Below, in pieces: positions 1 through 6,828 of a stretch of 49,409 bases of DNA. The stretch is from positions 1 through 49,409 of the forward strand of contig CAZUCA010000021.1 of the NCBI GenBank assembly GCA_964619125.1. The letters run 5' to 3'. Made by a program: the position numbers and the translations under genes. This DNA is from Owenweeksia sp964619125. GTDB lineage: Bacteria; Bacteroidota; Bacteroidia; Flavobacteriales; Schleiferiaceae. How positions within the stretch are numbered: the first letter of the stretch is position 1; the number at the start of each line of letters is the position of its first letter. The notes under the pieces were generated by a model, which saw only the letters and a program-made list of their open reading frames with translations, did not search any database and had not been told where the DNA came from.

Positions 1-60
1 AAACAAATCACCACTTATAAAGCGGTCGATTATTTAAAATCCCATTACACTTTTTATTAG
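1..60 (+). CDS. C-terminal end of an upstream gene (partial)
   Basis: The first frame is open from base 1 to a TAG at 58-60 and encodes the last 19 residues of a protein, ending in the sequence YLKSHYTFY. A rho-independent terminator begins two bases after the stop, which is what supports this being a real gene end. The family cannot be recognised from so few residues. Confidence 0.5.
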   Translation, partial: KQITTYKAVDYLKSHYTFY

Positions 61-61
61 G

Positions 62-95
62 AGACCAGCTTTAACCGGCTGGTCTTTTATTTTTT
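62..95 (+). terminator. Rho-independent terminator
   Basis: A perfect 8-bp stem (AGACCAGC / GCTGGTCT) with an 8-nt loop is followed by TTTATTTTTT. It directly follows the partial gene ending at base 60. Confidence 0.85.
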
Positions 96-159
96 GGCCC
101 AAGTGAACATTCTTCAGGCTAGCGCTGTCTTTTAAGCAATCATTAAAATCAATGCAATC

Positions 160-417
160 ATGAAAATTTTGAGGTATTTAACATTAGCCTTATTTCTTGG
201 ATTTGGTTTAACCGCTTGCAACAACACTGCAGACGAAGCAGAAACCATCGAAGTGGAGGATGATGACCGCGACATGGAGCGGGTAGAGTCAGACCCCGTG
301 GAAGTGGAAGAAGACGATGACGATCAACTGGGCATCGACGTAAAAGTTGATGATGAAGGTAACGTAGATGGTGAAGCCAGTGGCAACGTTACAATCGGTG
401 ATGACGATGATGACTAG
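160..417 (+). CDS. Small, very acidic lipoprotein
   Basis: This 85-residue protein starts with a lipoprotein signal peptide: a basic N-terminus, a hydrophobic stretch (residues 6-18) and a lipobox ending GLTAC, with Cys20 as the lipidation site. The mature part of about 66 residues is dominated by Asp and Glu and ends in a run of five Asp. No enzyme domain is visible. Such acidic lipoproteins might bind cations or sit on the outer leaflet, but that is inference. It is monocistronic in appearance, preceded by a terminator (62-95). The acidic composition makes it low complexity, so similarity searches will be unreliable. Confidence 0.75.
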   Translation: MKILRYLTLALFLGFGLTACNNTADEAETIEVEDDDRDMERVESDPVEVEEDDDDQLGIDVKVDDEGNVDGEASGNVTIGDDDDD

Positions 418-544
418 AAATACCCCGGGCTTTCTGCTCTTTTATCCCCGTCCTGATATCGCAGTCACATACAAGGTGATGCCAGAACCTATGGGAAATG
501 CGGAAGCCAGGGTATTGAGCAACCACCCAAACGTTTATTGCTAA
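401..544 (+). CDS. Possible 47-codon overlapping ORF
   Basis: An ORF in the +1 shifted frame begins within the Asp-rich end of the preceding lipoprotein gene (ATG at 401, further in-frame ATGs at 407 and 410) and runs to TAA at 542-544, seven bases before a strong terminator. The product includes GFLLFYPRPDIAVTYKV and lacks a recognisable domain. The downstream part looks protein-like and occupies the otherwise empty 418-550 region. It could equally be a chance ORF or the decayed tail of a gene, so this is a weak call. Confidence 0.2.
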   Translation: MTMMTRNTPGFLLFYPRPDIAVTYKVMPEPMGNAEARVLSNHPNVYC

Positions 545-550
545 TTATTG

Positions 551-579
551 AAAACCACGCAGCATGCGTGGTTTTTTTA
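551..579 (+). terminator. Rho-independent terminator, probably bidirectional
   Basis: A 7-bp stem (ACCACGC / GCGTGGT) with a 5-nt loop is flanked by AAAA on the left and TTTTTTT on the right, so it can work on either strand. It closes the 160-544 transcript ahead of the reductase gene at 604. Confidence 0.85.
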
Positions 580-603
580 TCATTATAAAATCCGAACAGA
601 TTT

Positions 604-1248
604 ATGAGAGTGTTAGTAATTGGAGCCAATGGTAAAATTGGCCGCAGGATTGTAAAAAAACTTAAGAACAGCAAACACAAGGCGGTGGCCATGGTAAGGG
701 ATGAGCAGCAGAAGGTGGAACTGCAGGCCCTTGGTGCCGAAGTGGTAGTGGCCGACCTGGAAAGGGATATCAGCAAGGCCTTTGCTCATAAACCCGATGC
801 GGTAATCTTTACCGCCGGCAGTGGCGGTGATACCAGCAAGGATAAGACCATTAGTGTAGACCTGCAAGGTGCCCGCAAGAGTATCGATGAGGCCATAAAA
901 CATCACGTTTCACGCTATATAATGGTAAGTGCGCTGGGGGCTAATGATGCCAAACAAATGCCGGCTGATATGCAGCATTATTTTGTGGCCAAATCAGAAG
1001 CTGATCAGCACCTGGTACAGTCGGGCCTTAATTATACCATTTTCAGACCGGGTATGCTGAGCGACGAGGCCGGCAATGCCAGTGTAAGTGCAGCCCAGCA
1101 ACTCGATGATTACGGCAGCCGTCGTACCCGCCGCGATGATGTGGCTACCGCGATCGTGGAAGCGCTTGATATGCCATCTACCCATAAAAAAGTGGTGGAA
1201 ATGGTGGAGGGTAACACGCCCATCAAAGAAGCATTAATGAAGTTATAA
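604..1248 (+). CDS. NAD(P)-binding atypical short-chain reductase (NmrA/YwnB-like)
   Basis: The 214-residue protein opens with a Rossmann beta-alpha-beta unit carrying the dinucleotide motif GANGKIG (residues 7-13), followed by an NmrA-like Arg in MVRDEQQ that usually favours NADP(H). The central strand motif YIMVSALGA and the C-terminal DDVATAIVEAL region match the SDR_a5 group, which includes YwnB and biliverdin-reductase-like proteins. These lack the classical YxxxK dyad and often act as redox sensors or small-molecule reductases; the substrate cannot be told here. Length is typical. The gene stands alone between two terminators. Confidence 0.85.
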   Translation: MRVLVIGANGKIGRRIVKKLKNSKHKAVAMVRDEQQKVELQALGAEVVVADLERDISKAFAHKPDAVIFTAGSGGDTSKDKTISVDLQGARKSIDEAIKHHVSRYIMVSALGANDAKQMPADMQHYFVAKSEADQHLVQSGLNYTIFRPGMLSDEAGNASVSAAQQLDDYGSRRTRRDDVATAIVEALDMPSTHKKVVEMVEGNTPIKEALMKL

Positions 1249-1272
1249 CAAGGTTTCCGCTATAATTTTAAC

Positions 1273-1310
1273 AAGCCCCGCCGTAAAGCTGGGCTTTTCT
1301 TTTTTTATTT
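1273..1310 (+). terminator. Rho-independent terminator
   Basis: AAGCCC (1273-1278) pairs with GGGCTT (1291-1296) and is followed by a T-rich tract. It lies 24 bases after the reductase stop codon. Confidence 0.75.
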
Positions 1311-1327
1311 GTGGCAAAGTATAAGCC

Positions 1328-1801
1328 TTGAAGTCAGCTAAAACCCGCTTTGCACCCAAAGACAAGCCCTTATTGATATGGGATGGTCACTGCGGCTTCT
1401 GTGCCTGGTGGGTGGCCCGCTGGGAGGAGATAACAGGCGATAAATTGAAGTTTGAAACCTCGCAAAGCGCCTCCCCACGCATTGAAGACATAGAAGCCTC
1501 TGAATTTCAACGGGCAGTATTTCTACTCGAGCCTGATGGCACTGTGTACAGCGGGGCGGGTGCTGCCTATCGCTCTCTTTACATCGGTGATAAGTATCGC
1601 TTTCTTTTTAAATGGTATCGCTCCTCAGTTTTTTTTCGCCGCCTTTCCGAGTCGGCTTACCGGCTGGTAGCTGATCACCGCGAATTTTTCTTCAGGATTA
1701 CCAAGCTTATGTTTGGCTCAGACCCCCACAATACCAAGCCTTTCTGGGTAATCTACCTCTTACTGATTTTCTACCTGATCTATTATATCGGCTACCTCTA
1801 A
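1328..1801 (+). CDS. DCC-family (DUF393) thiol-disulfide protein with C-terminal membrane helix
   Basis: The 157-residue product begins at a TTG codon. Residues 15-27 carry the family hallmark WDGHCGFC, with Cys22 and Cys25 forming the DxxCxxC motif of the YuxK/DCC group, which is predicted to be thioredoxin-like. Residues about 138-157 form a hydrophobic, aromatic-rich helix that would anchor the protein, an extension beyond the usual 115-140 residue DCC proteins. The redox partner is unknown. Its stop codon overlaps by four bases the stop of the convergent gene on the other strand. Confidence 0.85.
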   Translation: MKSAKTRFAPKDKPLLIWDGHCGFCAWWVARWEEITGDKLKFETSQSASPRIEDIEASEFQRAVFLLEPDGTVYSGAGAAYRSLYIGDKYRFLFKWYRSSVFFRRLSESAYRLVADHREFFFRITKLMFGSDPHNTKPFWVIYLLLIFYLIYYIGYL

Positions 1802-2316
1802 CGGCCAACCCTGAGCTTCGGTAACAAACGGCGTGAACGGGAAAGGTAGGCCTTACTGGCCTGTGGTAACTGCCCCTCAATTATCAGTATTAACTCCGTT
1901 CTCAGCTCTGAATAGGGCATGGCAATTTTTGAGGCTACCGACATGGCAAATACCTTAATGGCAATAGGGCTGCTGGGATCCTGTAAATCCCTGATAGCAA
2001 GGTCAAACAAAGTGCTTTGGCTGGCTTCGGGCAGGGATAAATCCTGCAGGATGCGGTAAAGGTTGCGGGCCACAGCCGGGTGGGGAGGCTTTTCTAAAAG
2101 CTGTAAAATGGCTTCACTATAAGGCAAAAAAAGCTCGGGACGTTGCTCACCGATTTTTCCCAATGGCCAGGCTGCCCGCTGGCTTAGGCGGTAATTATCA
2201 GACTGCAGGCAGAGAAAGAGTTCCGTAAAATATTGCGGCTGCCGGCATACCAGCGCGGCAATACGCTCAGCGTTATTTTTACTGTGTTCCCTGAGAAGTT
2301 CTACCTTGATGTTCAT
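1798..2316 (-). CDS. Alpha-helical HEAT-like repeat protein
   Basis: The product of about 172 residues is nearly all alpha-helical and contains repeated paired helices with the pattern seen in HEAT repeats, for instance around SQRAAWPLGKIG and PAVARNLYRILQDL. That fold usually mediates protein binding; no catalytic motif is visible. I prefer the ATG at 2316 (MNIKVELL) over the upstream ATG at 2334, since either overlaps the upstream phosphatase gene but the shorter one overlaps less. It is probably co-transcribed with that gene. Confidence 0.7.
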   Translation of the reverse strand: MNIKVELLREHSKNNAERIAALVCRQPQYFTELFLCLQSDNYRLSQRAAWPLGKIGEQRPELFLPYSEAILQLLEKPPHPAVARNLYRILQDLSLPEASQSTLFDLAIRDLQDPSSPIAIKVFAMSVASKIAMPYSELRTELILIIEGQLPQASKAYLSRSRRLLPKLRVGR

Positions 2317-3298
2317 GCGCGGATGGCTCAACATACACTAGTTCCAGGGCTACCGGAAAATGATCACTGCCAATTTTGCCCGGTCGCCCCATTTTTAGCA
2401 GGCGAAAATGATCAGAACAAAAGATATGATCAAGAGGCCAGCGGAAAAATATGTTGTTGGCATTATAAGTGGAAAATATGCCCCGACCCTTGCGGGGGTC
2501 CTTGGTGCCTGAAATAGTGACAAACCGTTCGGTGGTATAACTCCAGGCAACGTCATTGAGGTCTCCGGCCACAATTACCGGCTCTTTATAATTTTCAATT
2601 TCGCGGGCTACCATCAGGATCTCCCGGTCGCGTTCAGTGCTGTAGGTGTTTTCGGTGGGAGAGGGCGGTGGCGGGTGGATACCATAGAACAGTACATCCG
2701 GCCAATCCTCGGCAATTTTAAGATAAGCGCGTATGCTGGGATATTCCTGGTCCACCAGGTAGCGCACTTCCGCATCCCTAATTTCAAAGCGGCTGTAAAA
2801 CAGCATTCCGTAAGTATTGTCCAGAGGCACTTCTACCTTAAAAGGGTATTCATTGGTTACACTGCTGAGCTCCTCCGTCCACTTTCGGTCAGTTTCCACA
2901 AAAAGGCAGAGATCGGGTTTTCTCTTTCTGATCATCTGACCTAACTTATGGTAGTCCTGGTTGTATTGGTAGACATTGGCCACCAGCAACTTTATGTGTT
3001 TACCCCTTTGCCCGCGGGCCGAGGCCAGGGTTTTGGACGCCAAGGGCGTAAAGGGAAAAATGAGGTAACTGATGTAAAGCAGGGCTACTACCAGCGGGAG
3101 TAAGAAGCAGTAGTAGTAGAACTCGTAAGTTACCAGCCAGCTTCCAATGCAGAGGGCCATTATTCCAAGCGCTAATTTTTGTACGCGCGGAAATTCAAAA
3201 GCTCTGTAAATCCAGTGTTTTTTATGAAAGAGGGGGAGCAGGGTACCGATTATTACAATAGCCCACAAGAGGAAAAACACGATTTTCGCGCCAATCAT
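2279..3298 (-). CDS. Membrane-anchored endonuclease/exonuclease/phosphatase (EEP) family protein
   Basis: The 339-residue protein has three predicted N-terminal membrane helices (about residues 4-24, 41-58 and 62-84) and then an EEP catalytic domain. Its expected active-site residues are present: Asn108 in LLVANVY, Glu135 in LFVETDR, His208 in YGIHPPPP, Asp246 and Asn248 in VAGDLNDVAW, the LDHIF motif at 289-293, and Asp312-His313 in GSDHFPV. This family hydrolyses phosphodiesters in nucleic acids, inositol phosphates or sphingolipids; the membrane-anchored forms in Bacteroidota have no assigned substrate. It overlaps the downstream HEAT-like gene. Confidence 0.9.
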   Translation of the reverse strand: MIGAKIVFFLLWAIVIIGTLLPLFHKKHWIYRAFEFPRVQKLALGIMALCIGSWLVTYEFYYYCFLLPLVVALLYISYLIFPFTPLASKTLASARGQRGKHIKLLVANVYQYNQDYHKLGQMIRKRKPDLCLFVETDRKWTEELSSVTNEYPFKVEVPLDNTYGMLFYSRFEIRDAEVRYLVDQEYPSIRAYLKIAEDWPDVLFYGIHPPPPSPTENTYSTERDREILMVAREIENYKEPVIVAGDLNDVAWSYTTERFVTISGTKDPRKGRGIFSTYNANNIFFRWPLDHIFCSDHFRLLKMGRPGKIGSDHFPVALELVYVEPSAHEHQGRTSQGTQ

Positions 3299-3359
3299 TA
3301 ATTATTATGTGTTGGTTGAAAATTAAAACAGCACTCTTAAGAAAGCAGCATATACCCCG

Positions 3360-3512
3360 CTATTGTTTATGACCACCGGCTTTTATCTCCGTTTCTGATC
3401 CCTGCTGAGTAGCGGCACTGGCCGCTTTCTGCTGGCGCAACTGCTTAAAATAAGCTTTGAGCTGCCTGGCATTGGCACTGGCAAATTCCCTTTCTAAAAG
3501 ATCGCTGATCAT
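3360..3512 (-). CDS. Small hypothetical protein, 50 residues
   Basis: An ATG at 3512 opens a 51-codon frame ending in TAG at 3360-3362. The product starts MISDLLEREFASANARQ, is basic and Gln/Ala-rich, and should form one amphipathic helix followed by a flexible tail (GSETEIKAGGHKQ). It sits upstream of and on the same strand as the EEP phosphatase gene, filling an otherwise empty stretch of 380 bases. No domain is recognised. The regular codon usage and helical pattern favour a real small gene, but conservation has not been tested. Confidence 0.5.
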   Translation of the reverse strand: MISDLLEREFASANARQLKAYFKQLRQQKAASAATQQGSETEIKAGGHKQ

Positions 3513-3649
3513 AAACTAAAAATACTAAAATGCGGCGGCCCCGCCTAGATAGTTGCGTAGAGAGAGAACTTTAACTTGGTGATTGGTAGTCATCAACTCT
3601 CAAGACGCTCCTTTATTTAGCGAAATAGCTAAGTTGCTGAAAATAAGCC

Positions 3650-3657
3650 TACCTTTG
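3650..3657 (+). promoter_or_regulatory. Bacteroidota -7 box upstream of the RNA helicase gene
   Basis: TACCTTTG matches the phylum's sigma-70 -7 consensus TAnnTTTG and lies 24 bases before the TTG start at 3681, giving a short leader. No convincing -33 TTTG is seen at the usual distance. Confidence 0.5.
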
Positions 3658-3680
3658 CCGCCATTTTAATAAGAGCAGTA

Positions 3681-5396
3681 TTGAAGAATTTTGAAGCCCT
3701 GGGATTATCTCCCCAGGTTGTACAAGCCCTGGGTGAAATGGGATTTGAAAATCCCACCGATATTCAGGCGCAAACTATTCCCCAACTTTTAAGTGAACCC
3801 CAGGACATCATTGGCCTGGCTCAAACCGGGACTGGTAAAACGGCCGCTTTCGGTTTACCCCTGGTAGAGTTGGTTGACCCCGACCATCATGCCACCCAGG
3901 CCCTGGTGTTGGCACCTACGCGAGAATTGGCCCAGCAAATTGCCCAGCAACTGGAATCTTTTGCCACTAAAATAGAAGGCCTGCGCATTGCCTGCGTATA
4001 TGGTGGTGCCGGTATTCAGCAGCAGATCAGAGAGCTGAAACGCGGTGTGCACATTGTAGTAGCCACTCCCGGTCGACTGATTGACCTTAGTAAGCGCAAC
4101 GCCGTGCGCCTGGCTGATATTGAGTTTGTAGTATTGGATGAAGCGGATGAGATGCTTAACATGGGTTTTCGCGATGAACTCGATACCATTCTGGCTGAAA
4201 CACCGGAAGAGAAATATACCTGGCTGTTTTCAGCCACCATGCCGTCTGAAATAAAGCGCATCGTAAAAGATTATATGCACAGTCCCCTTGAAATTAAGGT
4301 GGACCAGAAGCAGGTGGTAAATAAGAATATTGACCACCAGTACAGCGTGCTTAAGGCATCCAATAAAGTGGAAGCCCTGCGACGGATGCTCGATTTTGAT
4401 CCCGAAATGTATGGGGTGGTGTTTTGTCGTACCAAGATGGATACCCAGCGGGTAGCCGAAGAACTGGTGGAGAGCGGTTACCCGGCAGAACCACTTCATG
4501 GTGATTTGGCCCAGGCTCAGCGCGAAGCAGTAATGAAGCGCTTTCGCTCAAAAACCCTGCGCCTGCTGGTAGCAACTGACGTAGCTGCTCGTGGCATAGA
4601 TGTGAATGACCTTACCCATGTAGTGCATTTCGCCCTGCCTGATGATCCTGAATATTATACCCACCGCAGTGGCCGGACCGCCCGGGCCGGGAAAAAGGGT
4701 ATTTCCATTGCCCTGATCACCAAAGCCGATGTGCGCCGCCTGCGCTTTCTGGAGGGCAAGCTGAAAATTAACTTCACCAAAGCCATGATTCCGGCATTGG
4801 ACGCTATTGCCCAAAACCGTATCAGCCACTGGGCCGAACACATGGCTGCCCAGGAGGTGAGCCATAAGATGGATCCGGAAGTATTGGCTACCGCGCTTGA
4901 CCTTTTAACAGAATTCAGCAAAGAAGAATTGGTGGCCAAGCTCGTTAGCCAGGAACTGGAGCGGGTATCGAAAAAGCATAGCATTAATGACCTCAACGAC
5001 AATTCTCCCATGAACCAGCGCGACAGCCGCGGTGGAGACAGTGGTCGTCGCGATAAGGGGCCACGCCGTGAGCGCGGTGCCTTTGGGCATGAAGAGGGCA
5101 TGCAACGCTTCTTCATCAACATTGGCCGCATGGATAACCTCAATAAGGGAGCCCTGCTGCGCTATGTGTGCGACAACACCGGTCTTAAGGGTGAAGATGT
5201 TGGTCGGATTACGCTTGAAAACAAACATTCTTTCATCGACGTGCAGGAAGCTGCCGCTGGAAAAATTAAGAAGCTTAATGACCAGCAGTATGAAGGACGT
5301 GCAATACGTGTAAACCGCGATGGCGTCGGTAATGCCGGCCATGGTAAAGCTGGAAACTTCAAAAAGAAAAAAGGGAAAAAGAAGTTCCGTAAGTAA
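3681..5396 (+). CDS. deaD: DEAD-box ATP-dependent RNA helicase with DbpA-type RNA-binding tail
   Basis: The 571-residue protein begins at TTG. It contains the full DEAD-box set: Q motif near residues 8-30, AQTGTGKT (47-54), PTRELAQQ (79-86), DEAD (153-156), SAT (184-186), ATDVAARGIDV (298-308) and HRSGRTARAG (328-337). After a linker rich in Arg, Asp and Gly comes a DbpA/CsdA RNA-binding domain at about 464-540 (RFFINIGRMDNLNKG) and a Lys/Gly-rich basic tail (550-571). Such proteins unwind short RNA duplexes in ribosome assembly and mRNA decay, often in the cold. It is transcribed alone. The exact paralogue (DeaD, DbpA or RhlE type) cannot be settled by eye. Confidence 0.92.
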   Translation: MKNFEALGLSPQVVQALGEMGFENPTDIQAQTIPQLLSEPQDIIGLAQTGTGKTAAFGLPLVELVDPDHHATQALVLAPTRELAQQIAQQLESFATKIEGLRIACVYGGAGIQQQIRELKRGVHIVVATPGRLIDLSKRNAVRLADIEFVVLDEADEMLNMGFRDELDTILAETPEEKYTWLFSATMPSEIKRIVKDYMHSPLEIKVDQKQVVNKNIDHQYSVLKASNKVEALRRMLDFDPEMYGVVFCRTKMDTQRVAEELVESGYPAEPLHGDLAQAQREAVMKRFRSKTLRLLVATDVAARGIDVNDLTHVVHFALPDDPEYYTHRSGRTARAGKKGISIALITKADVRRLRFLEGKLKINFTKAMIPALDAIAQNRISHWAEHMAAQEVSHKMDPEVLATALDLLTEFSKEELVAKLVSQELERVSKKHSINDLNDNSPMNQRDSRGGDSGRRDKGPRRERGAFGHEEGMQRFFINIGRMDNLNKGALLRYVCDNTGLKGEDVGRITLENKHSFIDVQEAAAGKIKKLNDQQYEGRAIRVNRDGVGNAGHGKAGNFKKKKGKKKFRK

Positions 5397-5419
5397 AATC
5401 TTACGAACTTTTTGAGCTT

Positions 5420-5450
5420 TGTTTTGGTTCAATGCTGCATAACCAAAACA
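5420..5450. repeat. 10-bp perfect inverted repeat after the helicase gene
   Basis: TGTTTTGGTT (5420-5429) and AACCAAAACA (5441-5450) form perfect arms around an 11-nt loop. No T-tract follows. It lies between the helicase stop (5396) and the small gene at 5461, so it may be an operator or RNA hairpin for that gene, or a weak terminator. Confidence 0.5.
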
Positions 5451-5460
5451 GACTGTTGAA

Positions 5461-5622
5461 ATGCTTTCAGTTACTTCAAAAGCAAATTCATCAACCACAC
5501 AAACAGAGGAAGCGGAAAGCGAGCTTTCGCCCTCATTTTTAGCTGCGGCCCGGCTCAATGCCATGCGTAGAGGTAGCCACTGGCTGGACAGTTATGGCAT
5601 TACCGCCCGCATGACAGAATAA
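5461..5622 (+). CDS. Small hypothetical protein, 53 residues
   Basis: An ATG at 5461 opens a 54-codon frame ending in TAA at 5620-5622. The product has a Ser/Thr/Glu-rich N-terminal part and a C-terminal segment SFLAAARLNAMRRGSHWL that should be helical and basic. A strong terminator follows about 20 bases later, and an inverted repeat sits ahead of the start, which together suggest a separate transcription unit. No domain is recognised. Confidence 0.6.
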   Translation: MLSVTSKANSSTTQTEEAESELSPSFLAAARLNAMRRGSHWLDSYGITARMTE

Positions 5623-5641
5623 TTGAAACCCCCAATTACAC

Positions 5642-5678
5642 AAAACCCCTGCAGCATTGCTGCCAGGGGTTTTTTTAT
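5642..5678 (+). terminator. Rho-independent terminator
   Basis: ACCCCTGCAGC (5645-5655) pairs with GCTGCCAGGGGT (5659-5670) with one bulged base, followed by TTTTTTT. It closes the small gene ending at 5622. Confidence 0.85.
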
Positions 5679-5744
5679 GCCCTGATAATTCGCTTGCCGG
5701 CGGGAAACAATCCTTGCCACAGATCGGTTAGCAAGGCCTAAAAC

Positions 5745-6215
5745 ATGGCAGAAATGACAAAGGATAGATTGAAAGAGAAGCACCAGGTTTTTGAGGCCTT
5801 GCTGCAGCAAAAAAAGCAACGCTTTGAGCAGATGAGCAACTTCCAGGAAGAGCACCTGCAAAGTATAAATGAAGGTGATCTCGATCAGAATTCAATCGTT
5901 GAAAACCAGACCGAAGAAATGCTGCGGGAAGTACGCACCGAAAATGAAAGCCTCGATACCCTTAAAGAGCAAATCAATAAACTGGAAGACTATAAGAGCT
6001 ACCAGGATAAGGATAAAGTGGGGCCTATCACGGTGGTGAAAACTGATCTGCTAAACCTGGTAGTAGCAGTGCCCCAGCGCACCTTTGAAGTGAATGGGGA
6101 GAAATACAACGGGGTTTCTACTGACAGCCCCATCTACCAGGCTTTGGAAGGTAAAGCAGCCGGTGACTCCGTAGAGTTTAACGGTAAGAATATTAAGGTA
6201 AAGGAGGTGATATAA
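5745..6215 (+). CDS. GreA/GreB C-terminal-like protein with coiled-coil N-terminus
   Basis: The 156-residue protein has a long charged coiled coil (about residues 5-90, KDRLKEKHQVFEALL onwards) and a C-terminal domain resembling the RNA-polymerase-binding domain of Gre factors, with DSPIYQALEGKAAGDSVEF corresponding to the Gre SPIGKALLGKKVGD region. Gre factors insert their coiled-coil tip into the polymerase channel; here the coil composition differs from canonical GreA. It is one of three Gre-like genes in the window (others at 6287-6730 and 49330). A role in modulating transcription is inference. Confidence 0.65.
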   Translation: MAEMTKDRLKEKHQVFEALLQQKKQRFEQMSNFQEEHLQSINEGDLDQNSIVENQTEEMLREVRTENESLDTLKEQINKLEDYKSYQDKDKVGPITVVKTDLLNLVVAVPQRTFEVNGEKYNGVSTDSPIYQALEGKAAGDSVEFNGKNIKVKEVI

Positions 6216-6242
6216 TCACCCTGTAAAAGATCCTTGCTAATG

Positions 6243-6268
6243 AAACCTGCCGCCCGGTGGGTTTTTTC
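6243..6268 (+). terminator. Rho-independent terminator
   Basis: AAACCTGCCG and CGGTGGGTTT can form a stem with two G-U pairs and a very short loop, continuing into TTTT. It lies 28 bases after the stop of the Gre-like gene, between convergent genes. Confidence 0.6.
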
Positions 6269-6286
6269 ATGTCTGGCATTGGGAAA

Positions 6287-6730
6287 CTAGCAAATTGTAG
6301 AAATTACAACCGACTGATTCCAGAACCCGAATGCTTCTCCTTTTTGTTTGCCCAGCATCGCCTGGGCCAGCGGTGAGAAGGGGGCGACCACAAAAACTTC
6401 CTTATCGTCTATTTCCAGGCGACCCAGCCCCACCGCAATAAAAAAGCGCCCCTCACTGCATTCCACTAGCGCACCCGATTCAACCCGTTGATGGACTTTG
6501 TCGTAGGGAACCCGCTGCAGCATCGACTTCAACTTTTGGGTTTCCTGCAACTGGCGACTCATTTTCTCCTGTTCCAATTGAATCATAGCACGCCCGGTTT
6601 CGTGTTTATCGCCGGCGGTGTTCTTAGCTTCTGACTCCAGCGCCTCCCGGCTTTCGCGATATGCCTGTTCCAGCGCGGCCAGTTTTTCGTTAACCAATTG
6701 CAGGCAGTGATTATATATTTTTTCTTTCAT
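6287..6730 (-). CDS. GreA/GreB C-terminal-like protein
   Basis: The 147-residue protein begins MKEKIYNHCL. It has a helical N-terminal half with the conserved segment AGDKHETGRAMIQLEQEK and a C-terminal beta domain with SPLAQAMLGKQKGEAF, matching the Gre-factor SPIGxxLLGKxxGD region. Bacteroidota genomes carry many of these and they are often mislabelled as 3-oxoacyl-ACP synthase. The frame stays open to 6805, but the ATG at 6730 is the better start, because 6769-6798 is the terminator of the upstream ABC-F gene. Function is inferred from the Gre-like domain only. Confidence 0.75.
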   Translation of the reverse strand: MKEKIYNHCLQLVNEKLAALEQAYRESREALESEAKNTAGDKHETGRAMIQLEQEKMSRQLQETQKLKSMLQRVPYDKVHQRVESGALVECSEGRFFIAVGLGRLEIDDKEVFVVAPFSPLAQAMLGKQKGEAFGFWNQSVVISTIC

Positions 6731-6768
6731 GCTTTCACGCTCAAAAAGGGAAGGTAGCTCTTCTCCAT

Positions 6769-6798
6769 AAAAAAAGGCCTGCTTTTGCAAACAGGCCT
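6769..6798 (-). terminator. Rho-independent terminator of the ABC-F gene
   Basis: Read on the minus strand, AGGCCTG and CAGGCCT form a perfect 7-bp stem around a 10-nt loop followed by TTTTTT. It lies 31 bases after the ABC-F stop. Confidence 0.85.
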
Positions 6799-6828
6799 CT
6801 CTCATCGTTAAACTTAAAATTGTAATCC

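Noticed and set aside
4655..5143. 162-residue open frame on the minus strand inside the RNA helicase gene
   Set aside because: It is Arg/Ser/Pro-rich, as expected for an antisense shadow of a coding region, and overlaps conserved helicase motifs.
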